Shown: one piece after another, positions 53,058 to 63,242 of the stretch
Numbering within the stretch: position 1 is the first letter of the stretch
How the letters are laid out: each line of letters starts with the position of its first letter
Assembly (NCBI GenBank): GCA_028554795.2
Contig: CM068828.1
Location: 18,116,436 to 18,180,435, forward strand
Source of the DNA: Sinohyriopsis cumingii
Lineage: Eukaryota; Mollusca; Bivalvia; Unionida; Unionidae
Length of the DNA stretch: 64,000 nucleotides
Direction of reading: 5' to 3'
Notes under the pieces: generated by a model
The model's database searches: none
What the model was told of the DNA's origin: nothing
Seen by the model: the letters and a program-made list of their open reading frames with translations, nothing else
Made by a program: the position numbers and the translations under genes

Positions 53058-54568
53058 AGTATGTAAATATTTACCGTGTTAATACTTTTTCAGATTCAGA
53101 GTTACAAACAGCATAATTAAAGTAATTGTAACCTTAAAGACAAAACAAAGTCACACTATCTAGTTCTGATAAACGTAACAAAACATCAGCCAATAGACTA
53201 GTGTTAGTAAAGGTTCTAAGCAAAATAATATTGTAGGTTTTCGATTTCTACAAGATTAAGCTAGTATTCATAAACACACTTTACACATTTTCTTCTACAC
53301 GTATGTGGGCAGTGACACTGGTACAGTTTCCACACTGAAGGATTGCTTGCGTAGCCATCATATTCAGTGAAATCCGAAGTGAGATGCAGGAAACTTCCTA
53401 GAGTTTGGTACATGACATGGCTTAGCATATCACAACGCTTCCATGTTTATGGCATGATTCTAGTCAAATTATTAAATACTGTAAATGTGTATTTCTCATT
53501 CCATATCAACTCATTATATACAAGGATATGATTACATTATGTGAATTGTGATAAATGTCAGCAGTAGCGTTCAACTTCGAGAGTCATATCAACTCTATAT
53601 TCATCATTCAACATTATTTCTGCATATATTGAAAGCATGTTAAAATTGTGCTACCTATTATGTATAATGATCAAACAGGGCTTCACGACGGACGATATAT
53701 TGGAAAGAACATAGGAAGCCTACATGACATAATGTTTTCCACCATAAAGCTCAATATTTCTAGACTAATTGTTTAAAATGACTTTGCAAAGGCATCTGAC
53801 TCAGTTTTGATGTGCATTTATTGATAATGTTATTAAGTTCTGCTTTATATTTAACCCTAAAACAAACTGAATACAACTTCAATGTGGCATATCATTTCTT
53901 GTCAAATTTGTATAGGTCAAGTGTCTAATCGGGTCGGTATTGAAAGAGGACGAAGACAAGTTGGTCTCTCTCCCTTTGTAATTATATCCTGTGTGCATAG
54001 ATTTAAGCCCATTTGATAAGAAACATAAATTCATTAGCGAACGAAATATAAGTAGCATAACACGCAATCATTTTCAATATGCTGATATATCATTTACTAT
54101 GATGGTTTAGAGAAATCTGTCTGATTAACATCTTCAGTAACAATATTTCAAAGAGTCTTGCTTTAGACAGATTTTCAACCATATTTTCAGCTATAAATTC
54201 ATGCAAAGAAAAACTCAAAATCCATTATTACTCTCATTTACAACAAACTTTTATAAATATTATGATGTACACTGTTATTAAAAACGGATGTAGAAGCCTA
54301 TTTTAACAATTATGTTGAAGAAATAGAAAAAAGCCAAGTTCTTGAAGGAAATGGAATTTTTTAAAATTTAGAGTTAGAAGAATAAGACATAATTCAGAAA
54401 TAATTCTTGATAACATATACAACTTCATGATGGAATGTCCAAACATTACATAATTACTAGCCTTTGGCCCATAAAGAAAATCATGACTAGATGAATTTCT
54501 GTATGTAATGCAGGAAAATTTACTATAGTTCATCTGACAAAAATTCCGACAAACAATACTGTACAGAG
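53058..54568. other. Single-copy AT-rich DNA between array and element fragment
   Basis: This is non-repetitive within the window. Short frames (62 and 76 aa on the minus strand) are AT-driven and have no recognisable domain. If the element fragment at 54569-55621 had continued leftward, homologues of the right-hand element's later genes should appear here on the minus strand; I see none, so that element is truncated. Confidence 0.5.
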
Positions 54569-55351
54569 TTAATTGCGTATTAACTGTCTCACATTTCGCA
54601 ATTGTATTAGCGGTGATCTACGGAATTGTTTTTTTTTCCCCATTCCTTTCTTTTCTCCTTTGTTCTTGTGCTTCTTGTTTTTCTTGGTTTTTTTCTGTCG
54701 TTCTAGTTTTGTCTCCCCTTCTTGTTGTTGTTTTTGTTCCTGCATCATTCTATCATGTTCCTTCACTCCTGATAAATATGTCTGATAAGACAATTTTTGT
54801 TTGTTTAATCGATCATCACCTTTCTTTACCTTAAACACCAAATCACTCCACATATTACGACCCACATTCTTAGTATATTCAGGTCTTAAAAAATCTTTTT
54901 TTGAATTATAACTAGCAGCAGCAAACATACCAAACTCGATTAGTTCATCACGATTTTTAGCTGCTTGTTTTTCTATTGCTGCTAAACCCGATTCAGTAAA
55001 TGTTTCCCTAAAATCAACTCCCTTTTTTTCTTTTTTTGGTTCTTTAACAACACCTTCAGGTTGAGGCTGGACCGCAGCCATTTCTTCAGCAGTTTCTTTT
55101 AATACTTGAATAAGACTTTCTTGTTTCTCACCTGGTTCCTTTTTATGTCCCCTGATAGCAGTTAAAACATCTCCAGTAACCGCGGTAATAGGTTGTTTAA
55201 ACAACTGTTCCGTTTCCGCTGCGTACTCAACTTGTGCTTCCTGTCGCGATTGCACATTTTTTTTGAAGTCCTCTTTTACAGGAATATATTTTTTAAGTGC
55301 TTCTTCTCGCTCTCTAGCTAGTCTAGCTGTGTAGGATTCCGGGTGTATCAT
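54569..55351 (-). CDS. Intact 260-aa Lys/Glu-rich gene of a Polinton-like element, left fragment
   Basis: An uninterrupted minus-strand frame runs from ATG 55349-55351. A TTG 15 bp upstream is also in frame, but homology to the right-hand gene supports the ATG. The N-terminus (HPESYTARLAREREEALKKY) matches the gene at 62231 closely, including the following KEDFKKNVQS. Further resemblance appears at WSDLVF against WELLVF there. Much of the protein is charged and probably helical, and the C-terminus is very basic (KKTKKNKKHKNKGEKKG). The terminal block lies 27 bp upstream. The family is unknown to me; position beside the terminus and downstream capsid-type genes in the related element suggest a virion or packaging protein. 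Absence of stops is unusual here. Confidence 0.65.
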   Translation of the reverse strand: MIHPESYTARLAREREEALKKYIPVKEDFKKNVQSRQEAQVEYAAETEQLFKQPITAVTGDVLTAIRGHKKEPGEKQESLIQVLKETAEEMAAVQPQPEGVVKEPKKEKKGVDFRETFTESGLAAIEKQAAKNRDELIEFGMFAAASYNSKKDFLRPEYTKNVGRNMWSDLVFKVKKGDDRLNKQKLSYQTYLSGVKEHDRMMQEQKQQQEGETKLERQKKTKKNKKHKNKGEKKGMGKKKQFRRSPLIQLRNVRQLIRN

Positions 55352-55378
55352 TATTTGGTATAGCAATTTTTAATTCAG

Positions 55379-55621
55379 AGCAGCAGGGGAGGGCGTCGCT
55401 CTCAACGCGTCACCGACACTATCGCGTATTTCCTTAAATCGCATCGAAGAAAAAAAAAACTATCAGTGATAACAGGTAAGTCGATTTGTCATCGACGGAG
55501 TTGTCTTACGTGGAGTATCGCATTTTGTTTTAACGATTTTTGCGACCCCCCAGGAAGTCGTATTTTGCGAAAACAGGTGAACCAATTAGAGGTTGTTCGC
55601 CCCCGCCCCCCCCCCGCTGCT
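55379..55621. repeat. Terminal block (TIR type) of the left Polinton-like fragment, 243 bp
   Basis: The sequence from 55379 (AGCAGCAGGGGAGGGCG) to 55621 (ending CCGCTGCT) aligns by eye, in inverted orientation, with 61278-61494. Shared landmarks include TCACCGACA, ATCGCG, a GAAGAAAAAAAAA run, AGTGATAACA / GCGATAACA, GTTTTAACGATTTTTG / GTTTTACGATTTTTG, and CTCTAATTGGTTCAC on the distal side (minus strand). Its outer end, read from outside into the element, begins AGCAGC; Polinton termini usually begin AG. The block also carries AGCAGC...GCTGCT at its own two ends. A 10-C run near 55605 distinguishes this copy. Confidence 0.75.
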
Positions 55622-56109
55622 CCTGCATGTGAAGCGTCCTATCGATTAAATTATTTGCTACTTAGTATTTTTAAGATCAGTGCTTTTCATATCAAATTAA
55701 AGACAAAGAAACCAATCTAACTGTTTTATTTTCGGGCGTGTAGTGTGGAATTTGATGGGAGCACTCACATCAGTACATTATTATTAATTTACTGGATATA
55801 CCTTGGAATTCCGTGTGCTATAACATACTTTAGATTTCTGTGTACTAACATTTAATGTGTTTTTCTTCCCTTTTACAATTTTGTAAGAATTTGGCAGTAC
55901 TTAACGATCTCTCAGGAAACGTTAACAATATTATCATCAAGGTCCCTCTAATACCAGTGTGATCCCATGTTTCGTCATTGACGTAATGACCGTGTAACCT
56001 CTGTTTTTTATAATATATCTCCTCCCACGAGCTGCCATGATGATAGCACTCTTATTATACCATGGTCAAAATCTTGATTTTTGCGTAACGGTAAAAGTAA
56101 CACTTTTCT

Positions 56110-56110
56110 T

Positions 56111-56160
<50 letters not shown>
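56110..56160. repeat. (TC)n(TG)n compound microsatellite
   Basis: A short TC tract passes directly into about eighteen TG dinucleotides ending at 56160. Confidence 0.95.
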
Positions 56161-56161
<1 letters not shown>

Positions 56162-56584
56162 TTCGGATGTTTAACGTAGCTTAAACAGAATTTCAGTCAT
56201 ATCACTACGATGTCTGCAATATGGCAGTTTATAGTGATGTCTAGCACTGGGGCATCATGCCGCAGACATGTAGCATGATATAATGTCCCACCCAACCAGT
56301 ATCCATAAATATGATTGAATGCTAACAGTAGTAACTGAACTGATGTTCCAGCAGTCCTGATTGTGCTGATATACTAATGGTCTTAGTCCACGATGGTATT
56401 GTCCACATTGTATTTGAATGAAATAACAATAATTCCAACATGTTGCCTTAGTCTAGACCGTCATATGTAACTCCAATAAATACATTTAATGATTCCTCTG
56501 AAAGTAAATTCAAACGCAACAATAAATATATGTTCTGACTAATATAAAAACAAGAGCAATAATTAGGCATCAAACAATTTCTCA

Positions 56585-56586
<2 letters not shown>

Positions 56587-56662
<76 letters not shown>
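56587..56662. repeat. (TA)n microsatellite
   Basis: About 37 uninterrupted TA dinucleotides. Translated on the minus strand it gives an Ile-Tyr run (56448-56684) that should not be read as a protein. Confidence 0.97.
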
Positions 56663-56664
<2 letters not shown>

Positions 56665-57452
56665 ATATCACTTACATGAAACATAACATGGCATTTAAAG
56701 TGTTGTATAAAGCAAATTGATATAACATTACAACTGGTATATCAACTTGTGATCCGCCCATGGCACAATAAGACAAATATATAAATATTCTTTCAATTGC
56801 ATGCCTATACATCAATGATGAATTTCTACTCATTCTTTAATCATAAAATACATATGAAAATAACGACAAAAGGTAATAACAGTCCCCATTTTCTAAATGA
56901 AATTAAAATTTGACACAATTTTATCAGAACTCTTTCTTTTTTCCATTCCCCTCTCCCTTCTCGTGCGTAGGGGACAAAATAAGAAAACATCTGGGGTGAG
57001 AGAGAAATACATATTGAGCTGGACGAAAACGTTAAAACTGAACTTGTACCAAGTAACCTACAGTAATCTGGTTCGTTGTATCGGTATGTTTACGCTTTCC
57101 TTTGGCTCTATTTACAGTGTTCATAATATCAATAATACATAGTTGCAATAGCCAGTCGACACTACGCCTATATGCAAAATTTGTCGGTTACGAGGCACAC
57201 ATACTGTAACGTATTTAATTCTCTGTTGTTGTTGTTTCTTAAACCTATTATAATGTTCTAAATATCAATTATTAATTAGTAAATATCAAAATGTCGAAAT
57301 GGTCGTCCCGCTCCCCACCCCCACCCCCCTCTGGATTGCAGTAGCTAGATAGTGGGAAAATCCACAAAAATACGAGCGTTAGGGATTTTCGCTTGTGTGA
57401 TACGACGATGTCTCTAGACCAATGAATGATGGTAAAGTTTAGTCAAACCATC

Positions 57453-57457
<5 letters not shown>

Positions 57458-57497
<40 letters not shown>
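57458..57497. repeat. (GA)n microsatellite
   Basis: About twenty GA dinucleotides in otherwise non-repetitive sequence. Confidence 0.96.
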
Positions 57498-57500
<3 letters not shown>

Positions 57501-57950
57501 GCTTTTGTATATTCTTTAGAAATATGAATTAAAGCAGAGTAATGACTTAGATGAACTGTCAATATATTAAAATATTTTAACTAGCTCTTTTTGTTTCGCC
57601 ATTTCGCTTTGTTTCTGCTCAACGCTAATATCATTATACCAGTACGTGAATGCCTGACAGTTGAGGTTCAGTGTACAAGAGGCTAACAGTGTTTGTAGTG
57701 CACTACTTTCTTCATAAAACCATATGTCATGTTTAAATCATGAGTGTGTCTTATATTGATTTAATAAATGTAAATAAAAATAGAAACTCAAAAAGAAAGC
57801 AAACAACTTATAAATTTGCATATGTGATTGTGAGTAAGAAGAAAAAATGTAGAACTACATTTTGTAGCGGACTCACTGGCGGGGATGTGAGTTCATTCAC
57901 TTGGTCAATAAACAGTTGCCCGGAGCAAACTGTAACTCAATTCAAAAGGC

Positions 57951-57954
<4 letters not shown>

Positions 57955-57992
<38 letters not shown>
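57955..57992. repeat. (TAA)n tract, 3' tail of the LINE
   Basis: About a dozen TAA repeats directly follow the 3' end of the minus-strand LINE, reading (ATT/TTA)n in its orientation. This is the usual simple-repeat tail of CR1/L2-type elements. Confidence 0.85.
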
Positions 57993-57995
<3 letters not shown>

Positions 57996-58199
57996 GACTT
58001 TGTATAGCGCCTAACCTTTAGAAGCTCTAAGCACTTAACAACATTAGACAACACCTATAAGATAAAAAAAATATAATAATATTATTACAAAAACAAACAC
58101 CATGAAATTAGAAAAGCATCAAAAAGTAAAAAACATGCTAAGAATATTTCATGTAGGAAACATTATTGGGTCTTTAAGTTTGTTCTTGCAGTCGAAATA

Positions 58200-60222
58200 A
58201 GTGAGTTTTGAGAGCCCTCTTGAACGTGGTCACTGTGCCTTTCTGTCAAAATTCAGTGGGCATTTCATTCCACGTTTCTGGGCCCTGGTATGCAAAAGAA
58301 CGCTGTCCATATGACTTTATTTTCATAGTGGGAATAATGAGTATAAGATTGTCAGAAGCGGAGCGTAAGTATCTTGCTGGTGTGTACACATCAGTGAGGT
58401 CGGATAGGTATGTTGGGCTAGAGTCCAACAGTGAAACGTAGCACAGAGAACAAATTTTGTGTTTGATTCTGGATCGAATGGATAGCCAGTGTAGGGTACA
58501 GAGGTGTGCTCTGATCGTGGTACTCTAAGTATGATCCGAGCAGCTGTGTTGTGAACATTTTGAAGTTTCTGGAGTAGATATTGAGATGAACCAGACAGAA
58601 CTGAGTTACAATAGTCCAGTCTTGAAAGTACTAACGAACACACAAGTGTTTTAGTGGCATCAACTGAAAGATATTTGCGAACTGAGCTCACGCGTCTCAG
58701 CTCAAGCTATGCAGCCTTGCATATGTTCATGACATGTTGGTGCAGTGTGAGAGTACTGTCCAGAGTAACACCTAGGTTTCGTGCTGATTGTGTGCATTTA
58801 ATGTTGGTGTTGCTGACATTTATTGCTTGAGGTAAAGGATGTGAATGAGAAAGTCTTTGTGTTGCGATCAGAATGGCCTCAGTTTTACCATCATTCATCT
58901 GCAGCTTGTTACATGTCATCCATGATTTCACATCAGACATGCACCTCTCTACACCTTGGATGGTAGCATCAACTTCATTTGGGTGGCTAGATTTGTATAT
59001 TTGGGTGTCATCAGCATACAATTGGTGAGACACTGGATGATGATCTATGACACTTGAGAGCGACTGGCGTACAGAATGAAGAGAACAGGTCCATGAATAG
59101 ACCCATGTGGAACACCACAACATAGATCAACTGGGCTGGAGTGTATTCCATTTCCAGATACAATTTGTGTCCTGTTGACCAAGTAGGACTTGAACCACAG
59201 TAAGACTGTATCATGAATGCCAAATACATGCTGGAGACGGTGAAGTAATATATCATGGTCTATTGTGTCAAATGCTGCAGACAAATCAAGGAGGGTGAGG
59301 ACTAATCTTTCCGCTATTCAACGCAGAGAGAAATTCGTTAACTACTTTTAGAAGAGGAGTTTCAGTACTGTGGCAAGGGCAATATGCAGATTGTACATTG
59401 CTAAAAAGACTATTTGAATTTAGATGAGATACAAGCTGGGATAGAACAACCTTTTCTAAGATTTTTGAAATGAATGGGAGATTAGAAATTGGGCGGTAGT
59501 TCTTTAAATCGCTATGGTCTAGTGTTGGTTTCTTCAGCAGAGGCTTTACAATGGCAGTTTTGAAAAATGATGGGAATTCCCCGGATGAGAGAGAGGTGTT
59601 AATAACGTCAGTTAGTGAAGGCAATACTGGATCTAAGCACTCAAGCAGCAGTGATGTTGGAATATGATCAAGTTCACATGACTTTGGTGCACTGTTCATC
59701 AGGATTGTACGTACGAAATCCTATAGAGACAGGTTCAAATGCTGCTAATGGTTGCCGCTCAAATTCTGTATTCCAACTGTAAGGTGGCGACGAGTCAATT
59801 AAAATTGTGGTGTCAAGCTTATCTCTAATGGTTTGTACTTTGTAACGGAAGAAATTTGCAAACATGTATGGAAGGTCGACTGAAGAGAAGGTAGTTGGAA
59901 GTGGTGTTGATTTGTTCCTTGATATTAGCTTGTTAGTAATCTCGAAGAGGTCCTTGCAGCTGGAACTTTCCATGATCTTAGTAGTGAAGTGGGCTGATTT
60001 CGCTGCATGGACTATATTCGTGACATTCGTCTTAGCGACTTCATAGATTTGCTTATGAATAGTGAATCTGGTGGAAAGCCAGAGCGTCTCAGCTTTACGG
60101 CGGTCTCTTTTAGCAGTGCGAAGCTGGTCCCTAACACTGCTATACCATGGAGAACACTTTTGATACTCTGCACTTGGTAGCTTGGGCATGTTTGTCAAGC
60201 AATGAACGCAGATAGTTATCAA
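58200..60222 (-). pseudogene. LINE reverse transcriptase and C-terminal region, frameshifted
   Basis: The linker frame (59674-60222) leads into RT frames with LKNYRPISNLPFISKILEKV and ISKILEKVVLSQL (59286-59699), DLSAAFDTIDHDILLHRL (59045-59284), then HQLYADDTQIY with the catalytic YADD and ARNLGVTLDSTLTLHQH (58707-59123). The thumb and C-terminal part (58323-58691) has LVCSLVLSRLDYCNSVLSG, and the end has FNEMPTEF and KTHLFRL near 58200-58280. The conserved GxPQGSxLGP motif reads GVPHGSIHGP, two changes in a normally invariant motif. Frameshifts lie near 59690, 59285, 59050 and 58700. Confidence 0.88.
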
Positions 60223-60239
60223 GTTGTTCTGCGGAACGA

Positions 60240-61041
60240 AGTAAGCAAGTTGTTAGGTTAGCGTAGATGTCGTGCATTAGTTTGGTTCTATTTATCATAC
60301 GCAGGTTTCTCTTAGTAGCAGATAAAGGTGGAGGGTTAGGGACTGATATGTCAAGATGGCATATAATGCAGAGGTGATCTGATGCAAGGTCATGGGATAC
60401 CAGGGAGGAGCGTAGAATGTTATCAACAGGTCTATGAAGAATCCAGTCTAAAATGTGACCATGTTTATGGGTGGGTTGGTTAACTGACTGTTTGAAGTTG
60501 AAAACATTAATGGAATCTATGAGTTTTTATATAATTGAGTTTCCGGGACAGTCAAATTGAAAGATGAAATCTCCAAGAATAATCAGGTTGCCACCTATCG
60601 AATTTCCATAGTCCAGGAGATTCGGAAACTGCTCCAAAAAGAGAGTCAGCCTGCTTGTTTTTCTACCAGGAGGAGGGCGGTAAAGGCAGAAAAATGGACT
60701 GACCTTTGCTCCAGTGTGAGTGTAATTTGGACTAGTTCAAACGATGTGTGGTCGAAATTGAATGTTGTGGTGTAGTTAAGACGTTTTATCTTGGAGTTCT
60801 TTGCAGCAATTCCACCTCCGCGAGAATTACGGGGGAACGACTTGATGGAGTAACCAGTGGGTGTTAGATCCGCACACTTGGTCTCATCGCCTGATCTTTC
60901 TAGCCATGTTTCTGTCAGGAAAAATATGTCAATATTCTGGTCGTTGATAAAATTAACAATTACTGATCGCTTTTCCGGTGGTCCTAATGACTGGGCATTG
61001 AACAATGCAATGCGCAGAGGTATTTCTTGGATAGTTGACAC
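60240..61041 (-). pseudogene. LINE APE-type endonuclease domain, frameshifted
   Basis: The first frame (60646-61041) holds LRIALFNAQSLG and FFLTETWLER, with the catalytic Glu of the TETW motif, then SRGGGIA. After a frameshift near 60670 the next frame has NLIILGDFIFQFDCPGN (the GDF motif), a TAA near 60532, PTHKHGHILDWIL and SHDLASDH with the SDH motif. These endonucleases nick target DNA to prime reverse transcription. The retained EN motifs and their order identify the family clearly even though translation is impossible. Confidence 0.85.
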
Positions 61042-61277
61042 AAAGGTTGACTAAATAATAGAGATTTGAATTAGGTTATCTAAATTAACGATAGAATTTT
61101 TTTAAATGGTTGTGCCGAAATAAGGGAGATAACTGGGATTCTTCTTCCTGTTTTACGCCGGCCAGCTTTGAAACAACGTTTCTTTTTTCGCTTCTTTTTA
61201 CATTTAGATAATGATGAATGTAGTCCCAGTTCGTTTAGTCTAGAGCACAATGTAGTGTGGAGAGCCAAGGAGTGATC

Positions 61278-61494
61278 AGCAGCAGGGAGGGCGAACCGGC
61301 TCTAATTGATTCACTCATATTTCGTCAAATTAAGCCTTCCTATAAAAACACAAAAATCGTAAAACAAAATTGCGTATCCAGCGTAAAACAACTCTGTTAC
61401 ATGTTATCGCTGGTATGTTTTTTTTTCTTTGTCGCGTCGAAGGAAAAATGCGCGATTGTCGGTGACAATTTGGAGGCATGCCCTCCCTGCTGCT
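61278..61494. repeat. Terminal block (TIR type) of the right Polinton-like element, 217 bp, with 15-bp perfect inverted ends
   Basis: The block begins AGCAGCAGGGAGGGC (61278-61292) and ends with its exact reverse complement (61480-61494). Internally it aligns in inverted orientation with 55379-55621. Read from its outer end it starts with AG, as Polinton termini do. The outer end borders the LINE and the inner end leads after about 550 bp of insert-like sequence to the element's genes. Alternatively, the block could be a MITE-like insertion carried near the end of both elements, because each block has its own inverted ends. Confidence 0.75.
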
Positions 61495-61528
61495 TCCTGC
61501 GTCCCTTTTCGAAACCCAAGGCCTTTAT

Positions 61529-61578
61529 TGATGTACGAAAAAAAAATATTTGCGCGTCTGCTGCCATAAATTAAAAAT
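61529..61578 (+). repeat. Direct repeat a flanking the minus-strand insert
   Basis: ACGAAAAAAAAATATTTGCG followed by CGTCTGCTGCCATAAATTAAAA resembles 62167-62219 at roughly four bases in five. The two copies lie in direct orientation on either side of the minus-strand gene. Confidence 0.6.
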
Positions 61579-61610
61579 TTAAATTATCAATATTGGAGAA
61601 TCACATTCCA

Positions 61611-62047
61611 CTAAATTTTTCCATAATGCTCAGGAGCATTGACCTCCTCGATAAAAATCTTAAAAGATTTATCAAATACATGTATACGATCTCTTAATTT
61701 AAGTTTGGTTTTATCGAGTATCTTGTATAACGGTTCAATATCGTGAATTTGATTATATCTAACAATTATAATTTCACACTGTGTTGTAAGCATTTTAAGG
61801 ATTTCACACTCTGAAATTTCTATTTCTTGAATGATATCGCGTATGCGTTTATCTCTCATTTCTAATTCACAAATTTCATTTTCGAGTTTGTGAAAATCTT
61901 GCAAGTTCGCCACAACAAATCCTTCTCTCTCTCTCTCCAGACATAATGTTCGGTTTCTTTCTCGTAGTTGACTCGCGTTCCTTCTGCGAGATTGTCACGT
62001 AACTCTTTTACGCGTTCGTACATGTTAGTTAGTTTTTCCGGGTCCAT
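61611..62047 (-). pseudogene. Divergent coiled-coil-type gene of the right element, frameshifted
   Basis: From ATG 62045-62047 the minus strand reads MDPEKLTNMYERVKELRDNL, a charged and probably helical sequence. It then shifts frame inside a CT/GA run at about 61922-61938 and continues as LQDFHKLENEICELEMRDKR to a stop at 61611. The two pieces overlap exactly at the dinucleotide run, so slippage there is the likely lesion. The gene is divergent from the next one and separated by about 180 bp. The left fragment has no counterpart. I do not recognise the family; the abundance of Glu, Lys, Leu and Ile suggests coiled coils. Confidence 0.5.
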
Positions 62048-62230
62048 CAAATTGAGACAGTATTAACTGTGTAATTTTTCAAAATGTATTTTGATTGATG
62101 CCATAATTTTGTCGTTCATATATGTATATGATTTTGTCTAAATGTTTGTTATGTTCAGACAAAAAATGATTACGCAAAAAAAAAAACATTCGCGTGTCTG
62201 TTGTCATAAATTAAAATGTTATATAATAAT
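62048..62230. promoter_or_regulatory. Divergent intergenic region between two element genes
   Basis: About 180 AT-rich bases separate the divergent starts at 62047 (minus) and 62231 (plus). Both genes must have their promoter here if they were ever expressed. I see no convincing TATA box beyond generic AT-rich runs. Confidence 0.35.
62167..62219 (+). repeat. Direct repeat b, immediately upstream of the second element gene
   Basis: ACGCAAAAAAAAAAACATTC followed by GCGTGTCTGTTGTCATAAATTAAAA. The ATAAATTAAAA end also resembles the leader of the left fragment's gene (GAATTAAAAATTGC), so this copy is probably the ancestral leader. Confidence 0.6.
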
Positions 62231-63222
62231 ATGGTACACTCGGAATCTTACACAGCTAGACTAACCAGAGAGCGACAAGAAGCACTTAAGAAATATATCC
62301 CTGCAAAGGAGGATTTTAAGAAAAATGTACAGTCGCTACACAAGCAGAAGTTGAATTTGCGGCTGGCACAGAACAATTATTTAAACCCGTTACAACAGCT
62401 ACTGAAAAGGCTGCGGCGGTCACTGAAAGAGCTTTATTGGGAGATCCTAAGGATGATATTAAGGAGGAAGAAGAACGAAGAAAGGGTATTCTTCCAGTGC
62501 TAAAACAAACCGCTGCGCAGGCTAAAAAAATTGCGAGGAGAACCAAACAAACAAAAAAGATTTTACGAGATCTTCCGGCTGGCGTAATTGCAACAAGACC
62601 ACCCGAAGAAGTTTTCGTAGATGCGTCAGAAATGCTAACTGGAGCCGAAGCTCCGCCGGAATACAAACCTAGTAAAGCAGAAATCAAAGAGAGTGTGGCA
62701 AACAATATTAAAATGAAAAATTACGAGAGCGCGGTTGATCTTGTAGGCGAATTTAATGATCATGAAAACTACTTGGAGACGGGTTCACCATCGTTAAGGT
62801 ATGACCAATGGGAACTGTTGGTGTTTACTACATACGAAGATATTAGTCGGGTCACGGAAAAATACAAAGCTGATTTTGAAAAATTTAAGAAAGATGTTGA
62901 AGCAAGGAGAGTTGCAAACCCTGTTGTGACAGCAGATTTGTCAAAACCATTAAAAACACCCCCGATGATAACACAGCCGACTAGCATGAAAAAAAACATC
63001 CGGCAAGGGTTTGGGGAGTGGTTTTATTCCCTGCCCTGATAATATTTTCAATGACCTTTCGCGGTTAGAAGTTCTCATAGGAGGAAAACGAGCTGGGAAT
63101 AACTCACCAGAATAATTAATGAAGCCGCTGATACTTGTAGGCGATTATTTCAAGGTGGTGTCATGGATGCTAGTATTTACCAAGAACTCATTGATGAACT
63201 CGTTGATGATTACAGCGATTAA
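62231..63222 (+). pseudogene. Homologue of the left element gene, longer and with three frameshifts
   Basis: ATG 62231 (a second ATG lies at 62216) opens HSESYTARLTRERQEALKKY, homologous to the left gene. A one-base shift near 62334 moves the coding to the frame open until 63039 (TEQLFK, KADFEKFKKD). At the A-run near 62988-62995 the coding texture moves to another frame with GKGLGSGFIPCPDNIFNDL and LEVLIGGKRAGNNSPE. A third shift near 63113 leads to INEAADTCRRLFQGG and the stop at 63220-63222. The last part (L-x-x-L...AGN-x-S...NEA) is a pattern I associate with Polinton-type element proteins. The role is unknown. The left copy ends differently, in a Lys-rich tail. Confidence 0.6.
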
Positions 63223-63242
63223 ACAATAGTAAATAACATAAC

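Larger units (their letters stand above)
55622..57954. other. Single-copy spacer with microsatellites, no gene seen
   Basis: No frame here has recognisable protein texture. The 84-aa plus-strand frame at 55466-55720 lies mostly inside the terminal block, and the frame at 57740-57958 is AT- and Lys-rich. Three dinucleotide tracts are annotated separately. A C-rich stretch lies at about 57309-57331. Confidence 0.55.
57955..61268 (-). mobile_element. CR1-like non-LTR retrotransposon (LINE), decayed and 5'-truncated
   Basis: Read on the minus strand, the element runs from a basic N-terminal region (61080-61268, CKKKRKKKRCF, GRRKTGRRIPVIS) through an APE-type endonuclease and a reverse transcriptase to a 3' UTR whose end (AGGCGCTATACAAAGTCC at about 58012-57994) passes into an (ATT)n tail at 57955-57992. 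This architecture and tail are typical of the CR1/L2/Rex group. All domains are frameshifted, so it is an immobile fossil. Its 5' limit lies within about 10 bp of the terminus of the right-hand Polinton-like element. No clear target duplication could be recognised. Confidence 0.9.

Noticed and set aside
56448-56684. Ile-Tyr repeat protein
   Set aside because: It is a translation of a (TA)n microsatellite.
58208-61054. Plus-strand frames inside the LINE (58208-58441, 59864-60046, 60557-60775, 60857-61054)
   Set aside because: They are antisense shadows of the endonuclease and reverse transcriptase relics.
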